In this document: one piece after another, positions 28,686-37,196 of the stretch
Layout of the letters: each line of letters opens with the position of its first letter
How positions within the stretch are numbered: the first letter of the stretch is position 1
The notes under the pieces: generated by a model
Told to the model about the DNA's origin: nothing
The model's database searches: none
Seen by the model: only the letters and a program-made list of their open reading frames with translations
Position numbers and translations under genes: made by a program
Assembly: GCA_902777335.1 (NCBI GenBank)
Contig: CACYTF010000049.1
Coordinates: 1 to 39,104 of the forward strand
Direction: 5' to 3'
Length of the DNA: 39,104 bases
Source: an uncultured Eubacteriales bacterium
Lineage (GTDB): Bacteria > Bacillota > Clostridia > Christensenellales > Aristaeellaceae

Positions 28686-30124
28686 ACAAGCGATTACTCT
28701 GCCACCTGGTCGGCAACGTGGTGCGCGTGTGCGGCGCGCTGATGATACTGCCCATCATCGTGTCCCTGGTGCTGCGCTCCGGCGACACGATGCCGCTGCT
28801 GCTGTCGATGCTGATCGCGCTGGCCGTCGGCACGGCGCTGGCGCTGATCCAGCCCCGCCGGGACACGCTGCGGGCCCGCGAGGGCTTTGCCATCGTGGCC
28901 TTCAGCTGGATCGTCGTGTCGTTCCTGGGCGGGCTGCCGTTCTACTTCAGCGGCTGCGTGCCCTCGCTGGTGGACTGCTTCTTTGAGACCGTGTCCGGCT
29001 TCACCACCACCGGCGCCACGATACTCACCGACGTGGAGGCGCTGCCCAAGGGCCTGCTGTTCTGGCGCAGTTTCACCCACTGGGCGGGCGGCATGGGCGT
29101 GCTGGTGCTGTCGCTGGCGCTGATCCCGAAGATGGGCGCGCGCTCGATCCACCTGATGCGCGCCGAGTCGCCGGGCCCCTCCACCGACAAGCTGGTGCCC
29201 CGGGTGGCCAACAACGCCAAGATACTGTATGAAATCTACGTGGCCCTGTCGATGTTCATGGTGGCGGCGCTGCTGTTCTGCGGGCTGGACCTGTACGACG
29301 CGCTGGTGCACATGTTCGGCGCGGCGGGCACCGGCGGCTTCGGCACCTACGGCACCAGCATCGCCCACTTCGACAGCGCGGCGGTGGACGTTGTGGTGGG
29401 CATATTCATGGCGCTGTTCGGCGTGAACTTCTCGCTGTACTACTTCCTGCTGCACAGAAACTGGAAGGCGGTGCTGGGCAACAGCGAGCTGCGCTGGTAC
29501 GCCGGTATACTGCTGTCGGTCAGCGCCATCGTCGCCGTGGACATCATGCCCCTGTACGGCGGCAGGTTCTTCACGGCGCTGCGCTACAGCTTCTTCCAGG
29601 CCTCCTCCATCATGACCACCACCGGCTACGCCACCGCGGACTTTGACCTGTGGCCCCAGCTGAGCCGGGTGCTGATGGTGACGCTGATGTTCATCGGCGC
29701 CAGCGCCGGCTCCACCGGCGGCGGCCTGAAGGTGGTGCGCGTGCAGCTGCTTCTGAAGAGCATGGTGCGCGACATCCGCCGCACGGTGCACCCGAAGTCC
29801 GTCAACACCGTCAAGCTGGACGGCCACACCGTGGACGAGAACACCCTCAGCGGCGTGCAGGGCTTCTTCTTCGCCTACTTCCTGATCCTGATTTTAGCGA
29901 CGGTGATCGTGTCGCTGGACGGCTTCTCGTTCGAGACCAACTTCACCGCCGTGGTGGCGACCCTGTCCAACATCGGCCCCGGCCTGGGCATGGTCGGCCC
30001 CGTCGGCAACTACGCCGCCTTCAGCGACCTGAGCAAGCTCGTGCTGTCCATGTGCATGCTGATCGGCCGCCTGGAGATCTTCCCGATACTGATGCTGTTC
30101 GCGCCCAGCGCGTGGCGGAAGTGA
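28682..30124 (+). CDS. trkH: Trk potassium transporter TrkH
   Basis: 480 residues, polytopic. Four selectivity-filter loops are visible: VSGFTTTGATIL, GAAGTGGFGTYG, SSIMTTTGYATAD and LSNIGPGLGMVG, each carrying the filter glycine, as expected for TrkH/KtrB K+ channels. The STGGGLKVVR gate region is also present. Works with TrkA encoded immediately upstream with a 4-nt overlap. Confidence 0.95.
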   Translation: MNKRLLCHLVGNVVRVCGALMILPIIVSLVLRSGDTMPLLLSMLIALAVGTALALIQPRRDTLRAREGFAIVAFSWIVVSFLGGLPFYFSGCVPSLVDCFFETVSGFTTTGATILTDVEALPKGLLFWRSFTHWAGGMGVLVLSLALIPKMGARSIHLMRAESPGPSTDKLVPRVANNAKILYEIYVALSMFMVAALLFCGLDLYDALVHMFGAAGTGGFGTYGTSIAHFDSAAVDVVVGIFMALFGVNFSLYYFLLHRNWKAVLGNSELRWYAGILLSVSAIVAVDIMPLYGGRFFTALRYSFFQASSIMTTTGYATADFDLWPQLSRVLMVTLMFIGASAGSTGGGLKVVRVQLLLKSMVRDIRRTVHPKSVNTVKLDGHTVDENTLSGVQGFFFAYFLILILATVIVSLDGFSFETNFTAVVATLSNIGPGLGMVGPVGNYAAFSDLSKLVLSMCMLIGRLEIFPILMLFAPSAWRK

Positions 30125-30178
30125 AGAGAGTGAACCGCTCAACAGAATCGCACCGCTGATGTAAGGAAGTGCCCTGCA

Positions 30179-30472
30179 GTGCAAATGACCTATTTCCCCG
30201 AGATCGTTCAGGTCGTTCCCCATTCGGATTATACCGTCTCGGTGTACTTCTCCGATGGCAAGATCGTCTCCTATGACGTCAAGCGCCTGTTGGACAAGGG
30301 TGTTTTCCGCGCGCTGAGCGATGAGCGCACGTTCATGGACACCTGCTGCATATTGAATGACACGCTGGCCTGGGATGTCAAGCGCACGGGCGATCCTGCC
30401 GACTGCATCGACATCGACCCGGAAACGCTCTACGCGCTGGACGCCGTCGAGGACAGGCTGGCCGTGTCGTGA
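30179..30472 (+). CDS. DUF2442 family protein
   Basis: 97 residues. FPEIVQVVPHSDYTVSVYFSDGKIVSYDVKRLL and the later FMDTCCILNDTLAWDV fit the DUF2442 family, small beta-rich proteins that often occur with a DUF4160 partner; none is present here. GTG 30179 is preferred over ATG 30185 (AAGGA 11 nt upstream). Function unknown. It may be read with trkAH, since only 54 nt separate it from trkH and no terminator intervenes. Confidence 0.75.
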   Translation: MQMTYFPEIVQVVPHSDYTVSVYFSDGKIVSYDVKRLLDKGVFRALSDERTFMDTCCILNDTLAWDVKRTGDPADCIDIDPETLYALDAVEDRLAVS

Positions 30473-30527
30473 AACCCTAAGCCGAAGAGATATCTGTAAG
30501 CACAGCTCCCTGCAAAACTGCGTACAG

Positions 30528-30567
30528 GGGCGGACCGCTTGACAGCCGCTTGTCAACGTGTCCGCCC
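30528..30567 (+). terminator. Two-tier hairpin after the DUF2442 gene
   Basis: GGGCGGAC (30528-30535) pairs with GTCCGCCC (30560-30567); inside, TTGACA (30539-30544) pairs with TGTCAA (30551-30556). It separates the trk region from the sigma-factor operon. T run is weak. Confidence 0.6.
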
Positions 30568-30601
30568 TTGGTGTAAACAGATCGTAAAATCCAAAAACGG
30601 C

Positions 30602-30627
30602 TGTAACGAATTGCCAATTTCCCCGTC
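30602..30627 (+). promoter_or_regulatory. ECF-type promoter, probably autoregulatory
   Basis: TGTAAC (30602-30607), 16-nt spacer, CGTC (30624-30627). This is the AAC ... CGTC pattern of extracytoplasmic-function sigma factors and lies 35 nt before the ECF sigma gene. Positive autoregulation is inferred. Confidence 0.65.
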
Positions 30628-30662
30628 CAACCGACGGTTTTTCAGAAAGGGGGTGATGATCG

Positions 30663-31148
30663 GTGGACAACGCGGCCTGCGAAAAGCTGTACGACGCGTA
30701 CTACATGCGGGTGTTCTCCTACGCCATGACGATGGCGAAGGACCGGCACCTGGCCGAGGAGATCGCCCAGGAGACCTTCTTCCGCGCGTTCTCGAAGCTG
30801 AAGGACTTCCGCGGCGAATCCGACACGGCCACCTGGCTGTGCGCCATCGCGAAGAACCTGTACAGCGATGAGAAGCGCCGCCAGGGCCGTTTTTCCGAAA
30901 TGCCGGAGGACGCCGTCAGCCGGGAGGCCGGCGTGGAGCAGGCGGTGGCCGAGCGGGACGAATCGTTCCGGGTGCACATGGCGCTGCACGGCCTGGAGGA
31001 GCCCTTCCGCGAGGTGTTCGAGCTGCGCGTGTTCGGGGAGCTCTCGTTCCAGCAGATCGGCAGGATCTTCTCGAAGACCGAGAACTGGGCCCGCGTCACC
31101 TATCATCGCGCCCGCATGAAACTGAGGGAAAGGATGGAAAACGTATGA
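30663..31148 (+). CDS. ECF RNA polymerase sigma factor
   Basis: 161 residues with sigma region 2 (about 5-75: LYDAYYMRVFSYAMTMAKDRHLAEEIAQETFFRAFSKL, then FRGESDTATWLCAIAKNLYSDEKRR) and region 4 (about 105-158: LEEPFREVFELRVFGELSFQQIGRIFSKTENWARVTYHRARMKL). GTG 30663 follows AAGGGGG by 9 nt. It is followed with ATGA overlap by a zinc anti-sigma factor, the standard arrangement for membrane-stress signalling, and preceded by an ECF-type promoter. Confidence 0.93.
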   Translation: MDNAACEKLYDAYYMRVFSYAMTMAKDRHLAEEIAQETFFRAFSKLKDFRGESDTATWLCAIAKNLYSDEKRRQGRFSEMPEDAVSREAGVEQAVAERDESFRVHMALHGLEEPFREVFELRVFGELSFQQIGRIFSKTENWARVTYHRARMKLRERMENV

Positions 31149-31882
31149 CGACCTCTTGTGAAATCATCCGCGACCTTCTGCCGCTGTACGCCGACGACGT
31201 GCTCAGCGACGCCAGCCGGAATTTGGTGGAGGCGCATCTGCCGGAGTGCCCGGACTGCGCCCAGATGCTGAAGCAGCTGCGCGACAACACGCTGGAGAGC
31301 GCGCTGAAGGACGAATCGGCGCTGGTCATCCGCCACCAGGAGCGGCGGTTCAAGCGGCGCTCCGCCGCGGTGGGCAGCGTGATCGCGGCCCTGTTCATGA
31401 TCCCGATACTGATTTGCCTGATCGTGAACATGTCCTCCAGCCGGACGCTGGACTGGTTCTACGTGGCCTCGGCGGGCATGCTGGTGGCGGCCTCGCTGAT
31501 CGTGGTGCCGCTGATGGTCCCCGAGAACAAGCTGTTCTGGACCTTCTGCGCCTTTGACGTGAGCCTGATGATACTGCTGGCCGTGAGCAGCGCCTACTCC
31601 CACGGGCGGTGGTTCTTCGTGGCGGCCTCCGCGACCCAGTTCGGCCTGGCGGCGGTGTTCCTGCCGTTTTTGATCCGGGCGAAGCCGCTGAAAAAGCGGC
31701 TGGAGGGGCGCAACAAGGCCCTGACCGTGATCGCCGTTGACCTGATACTGTTTGCGAACATGATGAACATGATCACGCTGCGCACCAAGAGCCTGCTGAC
31801 CACGATCGCCATGGTGGGGCTGTGCGTCGCCGGCGTCGGCTTTCTCAGCGCGATCAACAACGGAAAGGGGAATGCAAAATGA
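31145..31882 (+). CDS. Zinc-finger anti-sigma factor, membrane-bound
   Basis: 245 residues. The N-terminal zinc anti-sigma domain has Cys5 and His31-x3-Cys35-x2-Cys38, the ZAS ligand set. From about residue 77 the protein has five to six membrane helices, more than the usual single helix of RsiW-like proteins. It would hold the upstream sigma factor inactive at the membrane until an envelope signal arrives. ATG 31145 overlaps the sigma stop; its own stop overlaps the next ATG, so all three genes are coupled. Confidence 0.9.
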   Translation: MTTSCEIIRDLLPLYADDVLSDASRNLVEAHLPECPDCAQMLKQLRDNTLESALKDESALVIRHQERRFKRRSAAVGSVIAALFMIPILICLIVNMSSSRTLDWFYVASAGMLVAASLIVVPLMVPENKLFWTFCAFDVSLMILLAVSSAYSHGRWFFVAASATQFGLAAVFLPFLIRAKPLKKRLEGRNKALTVIAVDLILFANMMNMITLRTKSLLTTIAMVGLCVAGVGFLSAINNGKGNAK

Positions 31883-32883
31883 GTAAGTCCATGATGATGA
31901 AGCTGGGCGCCGCCGTGTGCGTCATCGCCCTGTGTGTCTGCTGTGTTTCGATCGGCGGCCGCGCCATACTGAGCGGCTTCAGGTACGACAACGCGGACAA
32001 GTACACCGCCGGAGGCGCCGTGATCGACGGCGATGTGAAGAAGCTGGACATCCACTGGACGGACGGCGCGGTGGTGTTCGTCGAGCGCGCGGGGGACGGT
32101 ATCGAGCTTTCTGAGACGGCCAAAAAGACCATCTCCGGCAACGCTCAGCTGCGCTGGTGGCTGGACGGCGATACGCTGCGGGTGCAGTACGCGAAGAAGG
32201 GCTTCTTCACGCTGACCAGCCTCAACAAGACCCTGACCGTGGCCCTGCCCCAGGGCATGGCGCTGGAGGACGTGCGCGTCGACGCCACCTCCGCCGACGT
32301 GAAGGCGCCCGGGCTGACGGCGGACGCGGTGGCCGTGGACCTGACCTCCGGCGACCTGGAGCTGGAACTGACCGGCCCGGCGCAGAGCGTGGCCCTTTCC
32401 GGCACCTCCGGCGATTTGCACGCGACGCTTCAGAGCGCGAAGACGGTCTCCGTCGGCACCACCTCCGGCGCGATCCGGCTGGACCTGGCGGACTCCGCGG
32501 ACAGCGTGGCCCTCTCCAGTACCTCCGGCGACATCGGCGCGAACGTCGGCGGCGCCAAGGCGCTGACCGCCGGCACCACCTCCGGCGCGATCCAGGTGCA
32601 GGCCGGCTCGGCGGAGAAGGCCGATCTGGAGAGCACCAGCGGCGACATCAACGCGCGCTTTACCGCCTTTGACGCGCTGAAGATCGAGGCCACCTCCGGC
32701 AATGTGACGGCCGCCCTGCCCGACAAGCCCGGCTTCCTGGCGCGGGTCGACACCACCAGCGGCAGCTTTGACAGCGCCATCGCGCTGACGCAGGACGGGG
32801 AGAAGTACGGCTGCGGCGACGAGAGCGGCCAGCTGACGATCGACACCACCTCCGGCGACGTGCACCTGCTGAAAGTGGACTGA
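31879..32883 (+). CDS. DUF4097 beta-solenoid-like surface protein
   Basis: 334 residues. One N-terminal membrane/signal segment (MKLGAAVCVIALCVCCVSIGG), then an extracytoplasmic region built of roughly 20-residue repeats each carrying TSGD, TSGA or similar turns, the hallmark of DUF4097 (putative adhesin) domains. In other Firmicutes these proteins sit beside ECF sigma or LiaFSR-type envelope-stress regulators, as here. Third gene of the sigma/anti-sigma operon, with ATGA overlap. Exact function unknown. Confidence 0.88.
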   Translation: MSKSMMMKLGAAVCVIALCVCCVSIGGRAILSGFRYDNADKYTAGGAVIDGDVKKLDIHWTDGAVVFVERAGDGIELSETAKKTISGNAQLRWWLDGDTLRVQYAKKGFFTLTSLNKTLTVALPQGMALEDVRVDATSADVKAPGLTADAVAVDLTSGDLELELTGPAQSVALSGTSGDLHATLQSAKTVSVGTTSGAIRLDLADSADSVALSSTSGDIGANVGGAKALTAGTTSGAIQVQAGSAEKADLESTSGDINARFTAFDALKIEATSGNVTAALPDKPGFLARVDTTSGSFDSAIALTQDGEKYGCGDESGQLTIDTTSGDVHLLKVD

Positions 32884-32892
32884 CTGCCTTTA

Positions 32893-32953
32893 CCAAAATC
32901 AAGGGGACGGTTCTCTGTGTCATTGACACAGAGAACCGTCCCCTTGATTTTGG
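32893..32953. repeat. Perfect 61-bp palindrome between convergent genes
   Basis: 30-bp arms, 32893-32922 and 32924-32953, without mismatch and with a single T at the centre. Each arm contains GGGGACGGTTCTC, a relative of the GGGGACAGGTTC core. It lies 9 nt after the DUF4097 stop and 6 nt from the asparaginase stop and could end both transcripts. Confidence 0.9.
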
Positions 32954-32959
32954 CGGAGG

Positions 32960-33949
32960 CTACAGCAGGTCCTTGGCCACCGGGCGGCAGAACAGGCGGC
33001 GGACCCGGGCGGAGTCGTCGGCCTGGGCCAGCGCCCACATCAGCTTGGTGACGATGGCCTCGATGGTCATGGTGTGGGCCTCGATGGCCTCCAGCGCGTT
33101 CAGGGCCCGCACGCCCACCTGGTAGACGCCCAGGTCGCTGCCCTCGTGGGGTACCTGGGTGGTCATCACCAGCGTGCGTCCGGCCCGGGTGAAGCGCTGC
33201 AGCGCCTGAAGCAGGCGGCCGTCCTCGTACATCGGTATGCCGCCCATGCCGAAGCCCTCCAGCACCACGCCGCGGTAGCGCTCGGCCAGCGCGTCGAATA
33301 TCGCCCCGTCCTGGCCCGGCACCAGCCGCAGCACGAACACGCGGCTGTCCATGTTTCGGTAGAACACCGGGGAGGCGGGCTTCGGCGATTCGATGTAGGG
33401 GATCACTCGGTCCTCCCGGATGACGGCCAGCTCCGGGTAGTCGATGCTGGAGAAGGCGTTGTAGCTGCGCGTGCGCATCTTCCGGGCCCGGGTGCCGATG
33501 ATGGCCTTGCCGTCGAACACCACCGTCACGCCGTGGGCGCCATCGTCGGCGGCGTAGCGCAGCGCGTCCAGCAGGTTGCGCCGGGCGTCGGTGTCCCGGG
33601 CGTAGATCGACTTCTGCGAGCCGGTGATCACTATAGGCTTCGGGCTGTACTGGATCAGGTACGACAGCGCCGCCGCCGTGTAGGCCATCGTGTCGGTGCC
33701 GTGGGTGATCACAAAGCCGTCGTAGTCGTCGTAGCGCTCCTCGATGTGCGCGGCCATGGCCAGCCAGTGCCGGGCGTAGACCTCGCTACTGTCCAGGTTG
33801 AACAGCTGCTCAGCCGTGATGACGCCGATGTCCGCCGCCTCGGGCACGCACTCCAGCAGCTCCCGGGAATCGATGCCCGGCGCGAGCCCCTCGCCGGTGG
33901 GCTTGGAGGCAATGGTGCCGCCCGTGGCGATCAACAGTATGCGCTTCAT
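32960..33949 (-). CDS. ansA: L-asparaginase, type I
   Basis: 329 residues. Hydrolyses asparagine to aspartate and ammonia. Active-site motifs: TGGTIAS with Thr12, and THGTDTMAY with Thr85 and Asp86. No signal peptide, so cytoplasmic (AnsA-like). FNLDSSEV and VFVLRLVPGQDG are also family features. GAGGGGG precedes ATG 33949. It stands alone, separated from the ABC operon by a terminator. Confidence 0.93.
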   Translation of the reverse strand: MKRILLIATGGTIASKPTGEGLAPGIDSRELLECVPEAADIGVITAEQLFNLDSSEVYARHWLAMAAHIEERYDDYDGFVITHGTDTMAYTAAALSYLIQYSPKPIVITGSQKSIYARDTDARRNLLDALRYAADDGAHGVTVVFDGKAIIGTRARKMRTRSYNAFSSIDYPELAVIREDRVIPYIESPKPASPVFYRNMDSRVFVLRLVPGQDGAIFDALAERYRGVVLEGFGMGGIPMYEDGRLLQALQRFTRAGRTLVMTTQVPHEGSDLGVYQVGVRALNALEAIEAHTMTIEAIVTKLMWALAQADDSARVRRLFCRPVAKDLL

Positions 33950-33998
33950 GGTGTCGCCCCCTCGATAGGTTCATAAAAACGGTGGTATATTATGCGGT

Positions 33999-34035
33999 AA
34001 AAAACCACCCCCCGGCGCGAAGCTCGGGGGACAGC
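33999..34035 (-). terminator. Intrinsic terminator of the ABC importer operon
   Basis: On the minus strand, CCCCCG and CGGGGG enclose a small loop and are followed by TGGTTTTTTA. It lies 17 nt after the last permease stop codon. Confidence 0.8.
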
Positions 34036-34051
34036 CTGCAAAGGGATTGGG

Positions 34052-34921
34052 TCAATCCCGCTCCCATGCCTTCTCCTTCAGGTTGGTGTAGATGTACACG
34101 ATGGCCGAGATGGAGGAGAACAGGAAGATCAGACAGGAGATGGCCGCGGCCAGCTCGTACTTGCGGCTGGAGAACTGCTTGCGCAGGTACACGCCCAGCA
34201 TCATCGGGTGGTTCGCGCCGATCAGGTAAGGCGTGGTGAACGAGGACACGTTGCTCATGAACACGAACGTGGCCGCGATCATCACGTCGCTGATGGACAG
34301 CGGCAGTATCATCTTGAAGAAGATGCGCAGCTTGCCGGCGCCCACGTCCTGAGCGCTCTCCACGATGGAGCTGGAGATGCTGGACAGCGCCGCGGAGATG
34401 ATCATCGTCGCGAAGGGTATGTTGAACCACAGGTTGGCCAGTATGATGCCCTTCGCGTTGTACAGCAGGCCCGGCTTGAAGTTGTACAGCGGGCTGCCCT
34501 CCGGCAGCAGCAGCGACAAGCGGTTGATCAGGCCCGAGTCGCTGAGCACCATCTTCAGCGCGTACACCGCCACCAGCACCGGCACGAACCGGGGCAGCAG
34601 GTACAGCGAGCGGATGACGCCGGCGATCTTGCTGTTTGAAAAGCGCAGGTACAGCGCCAGCAGATAGCTGAACGCGATGGCCAGCACCACCGTCAGCACC
34701 GTCACCCAGATGGTGTACCAGATGTGCGCCCGCGCCAGCTTGTTGGTGAACAGATAGCTATAGTTGGCGAGGGTAAACGCGCCGGTCTTCGAATCCTGGA
34801 AGCTCTTGATGATCGTGTTGATGATGGGGTAGATGACGATGCCCAGCGCCACGATCAGCGCGGGCGCCAGGAACCCCGCGATCAGCAATGCCGACTTCCA
34901 TTTGCTCTTGTTGTTGACCAT
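34052..34921 (-). CDS. ABC transporter permease (first-type, PotB/ThiP-like)
   Basis: 289 residues, six predicted membrane helices, with the EAA-type loop around SAQDVGAGKLRIFFKMILPLSISDV that contacts the ATPase. Last gene of the importer operon. A stem-loop lies in the 80-nt gap between it and the binding-protein gene, a common way to leave the binding protein in excess. Substrate is unknown; the family handles polyamines, iron, phosphonates and similar small solutes. Confidence 0.88.
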   Translation of the reverse strand: MVNNKSKWKSALLIAGFLAPALIVALGIVIYPIINTIIKSFQDSKTGAFTLANYSYLFTNKLARAHIWYTIWVTVLTVVLAIAFSYLLALYLRFSNSKIAGVIRSLYLLPRFVPVLVAVYALKMVLSDSGLINRLSLLLPEGSPLYNFKPGLLYNAKGIILANLWFNIPFATMIISAALSSISSSIVESAQDVGAGKLRIFFKMILPLSISDVMIAATFVFMSNVSSFTTPYLIGANHPMMLGVYLRKQFSSRKYELAAAISCLIFLFSSISAIVYIYTNLKEKAWERD

Positions 34922-34953
34922 ACGTCCACGCCCTTTCTACAGCCGGTGAAATC

Positions 34954-34981
34954 CCTGCGGGGGCGGTATGACCCCCGCAGG
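34954..34981 (-). promoter_or_regulatory. Intercistronic stem-loop after the binding-protein gene
   Basis: Perfect 10-bp stem (34954-34963 with 34972-34981), 8-nt loop, without a T run. It probably protects the upstream message or attenuates reading into the permease gene. Confidence 0.65.
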
Positions 34982-35001
34982 CGCATAAACCGTCGCTCGG
35001 A

Positions 35002-36141
35002 TTACAGCGGCAGAATGGTCTCCTGCCACAGCGGATAGATCTCTTCCTTCCAGAGGTTGCCGTTGGAGATGAAGCTGTAGTTGCCCAGGGAGGCGACCAG
35101 CTCCTTCTGATCGGAGTCGATCAGGTCGGGGCTGATGACCGGGATGGCCTTCATGTTCTCCAGGCAGATCTTCTGGCCCTCGGGGCTGATGACGAACGCG
35201 ATGAACTCATGGGCGCCGTCGGGGTTGGAGCCGATGGAGGTGATGCCCAGGGACACGTCGCTGCCGGTCAGGGGCATGTCGTCCAGCTGATACATGCGGG
35301 TGGTCTCCGGCAGGGTGCCGCTGGCGATGTTGTTCAGGATCTGATCGGCCCAGGCGGGGATGATGTCCACTTCCTTGTTGATCAGCAGGTCCAGGGTGCC
35401 CTGGTTCTTGGCGGGATACAGCACGCTGCCGCCGGTGGTGTACAGGAACGGATGGATCTTCACCAGCCAGTCCAGGCCGGGCTGCATGTACTCCAGCCAC
35501 TTGGGATCGTTGGACATCCGGGCGGACTCGTCCTCGATCAGGCGATAGATGGCGGACTGCACGAAGCCGCTGCCGGCGCCGCCGGTGTCGGGGTCGTTGT
35601 AGGCGAAGCGGCCGGGATGGGCCTCGATCCACGCGGCCAGCTCGTCCCAGGTGTGGGGCAGCTCGCTCTCGGGAACGCGCTCGGAATCATAGGCGAACAC
35701 CACGGTGGTGGCGCGATAGGGCACCAGCTTGGTGGGGAAGATGACGGGCGTCAGGGTCACGTTCTCCAGGCCCGGGATCTTCGAGGCGTCATAGTCCAGG
35801 AACAGGTCTTCGCTGCCGGCCTCGTCCACATAGGACTGGAAGGAAGCGGTGTTCTCGGCGATCACGTCGAAGTCGGTGCCGGTCTGGCCCGTCTGGAAGG
35901 CCGCGCCGATGCGGGAGTTCAGGGCCTCGTCGCCGGTGCCGCTGGCGATGAACTGCAGCTCGGCGTGATAGTTGGAATCCTCCTTGGCGTTGTACGCGTC
36001 GCACAGCGCCGTGAACAGATCCGCCACGTTCTGAGAACCGGTGGACCAGATGGTGACGGTCTGCTTGCCCTCGGCCATCGCGAAGCCGGCGCAGGTGGCG
36101 AGCAGCATCACTGCCAGTACCAGAGACAGGATTTTCTTCAT
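35002..36141 (-). CDS. ABC transporter substrate-binding protein, family 1
   Basis: 379 residues. Signal peptide MKKILSLVLAVMLLATCAGFAMA, then EGKQTVTIWSTGSQ. The LATC does not fit a lipobox (Thr before Cys), so a type I signal peptide is more likely. The mature part has family features: VADLFTALCDAYNAKE, DFDVIAENTASFQSYVDEAG, TKLVPYRATTVVFAYDSERVPE, TWDELAAWIEAHPGR, resembling iron- or polyamine-type family 1 binding proteins. Without a lipid anchor it may associate with the permease or wall. AGGAGG precedes ATG 36141. Confidence 0.9.
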   Translation of the reverse strand: MKKILSLVLAVMLLATCAGFAMAEGKQTVTIWSTGSQNVADLFTALCDAYNAKEDSNYHAELQFIASGTGDEALNSRIGAAFQTGQTGTDFDVIAENTASFQSYVDEAGSEDLFLDYDASKIPGLENVTLTPVIFPTKLVPYRATTVVFAYDSERVPESELPHTWDELAAWIEAHPGRFAYNDPDTGGAGSGFVQSAIYRLIEDESARMSNDPKWLEYMQPGLDWLVKIHPFLYTTGGSVLYPAKNQGTLDLLINKEVDIIPAWADQILNNIASGTLPETTRMYQLDDMPLTGSDVSLGITSIGSNPDGAHEFIAFVISPEGQKICLENMKAIPVISPDLIDSDQKELVASLGNYSFISNGNLWKEEIYPLWQETILPL

Positions 36142-36199
36142 GTTGTGATTCCTCCTTCTATTTTATGGCGCGCAGCCATAATTACACAATCGCGCGGCG

Positions 36200-37159
36200 T
36201 CAGTACTCGAACTGCTTGGAGAAGTCCATCGCCACCGGGTCGCCCTTGTGGTATTCGCGGGAGGCCTCCTCGGAGATGAAGGTCTTGATGATGCCGTAGT
36301 CGGTGTCCATGGTCATCTCCACGTAGTGGCCCAGCATCATCACCGTGCGCACGTAGCCGTCCAGCTCGCCGCCGGTGCCCTTGCGCACCCGCACGTGCTC
36401 CGGGCGGACGGCCAGCGTCTTGCCGTTGATCTGCAGGAAGTTCATCTCGCCGATGAAGTCCGCCACGTAGCGGCTGACGGGCCGGTCGTAGATCTCCGAC
36501 GGGGCGCCGCACTGCTCGATGGTGCCCTTGTTCATCACGATGACCCGGTCGGACAGCGCCATGGCCTCCTCCTGGTCGTGGGTGACGAACACCACGGTGA
36601 TGTTCAGGTCGGTCTGGATCTTGCGCAGCTCCTCGCGCATCTGCTGGCGGATCTTCGCGTCCAGCGCCGAGAACGGCTCGTCCAGCAGCAGCACCTGGGG
36701 CCTGAGCAGCAGGCTGCGCGCGATGGCGATGCGCTGCTGCTGGCCGCCGGACATCTGGCCCGGATACTTCTTTTCGACGCCCGGCATCTTGATCATCTCG
36801 AGCATCTCGGTGATGCGCTGCTTGCGCTCCGGCTTGGGCACCTTGCGCAGCTTCAGGCCGAACTCCATGTTGTCGAACACCGACATGTGCGGCCACAGGT
36901 TGTAGCTCTGGAACACCATGGCGGTGGGGCGCTTCTCCGGCGGCATGTTGATGATGGACTTGCCGTCAATCAGTATGTCGCCGCTCTGGATGTCGTTGAA
37001 GCCGCCGATGGCGCGCAGGATCGTGGTCTTGCCGCAGCCGGACGGGCCCAGCAGCGTGATGAGCTCGCCCTCTTCCACGCTGATGTTGATGTTCTTGACG
37101 CCGTCGCCGTTGCTGTACAGCTTCGTCATATTGACGATTTCAAGTTTTGCATTCGCCAA
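36200..37159 (-). CDS. ABC transporter ATP-binding protein (PotA/FbpC type)
   Basis: 319 residues. Walker A GPSGCGKTT, Q-loop MVFQSYNLWPHM, signature MSGGQQQR, Walker B VLLLDEPFSALD, switch VTHD, then a TOBE-like C-terminal domain (TLAVRPEHVRVRKG). I use TTG 37159 (MANAKLEIVNMTKLY) because GGAGG (minus strand, 37169-37173) is 9 nt away; the in-frame ATG 37168 touches that Shine-Dalgarno. Second gene of the operon. Confidence 0.93.
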   Translation of the reverse strand: MANAKLEIVNMTKLYSNGDGVKNINISVEEGELITLLGPSGCGKTTILRAIGGFNDIQSGDILIDGKSIINMPPEKRPTAMVFQSYNLWPHMSVFDNMEFGLKLRKVPKPERKQRITEMLEMIKMPGVEKKYPGQMSGGQQQRIAIARSLLLRPQVLLLDEPFSALDAKIRQQMREELRKIQTDLNITVVFVTHDQEEAMALSDRVIVMNKGTIEQCGAPSEIYDRPVSRYVADFIGEMNFLQINGKTLAVRPEHVRVRKGTGGELDGYVRTVMMLGHYVEMTMDTDYGIIKTFISEEASREYHKGDPVAMDFSKQFEY

Positions 37160-37196
37160 GAGATCCATCCTCCTTTATATCGATCGCGCGCCGCGA

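Noticed and set aside
34010..34035. GGGGACAG near the ABC operon end as another element copy
   Set aside because: It lacks the GTTC of the core and the TGAGTCA ends; it is part of an intrinsic terminator.
36078..36141. Lipoprotein signal for the ABC binding protein
   Set aside because: The only Cys lies in LATC; Thr before Cys does not fit the lipobox, and a normal cleavage site (AMA) follows.
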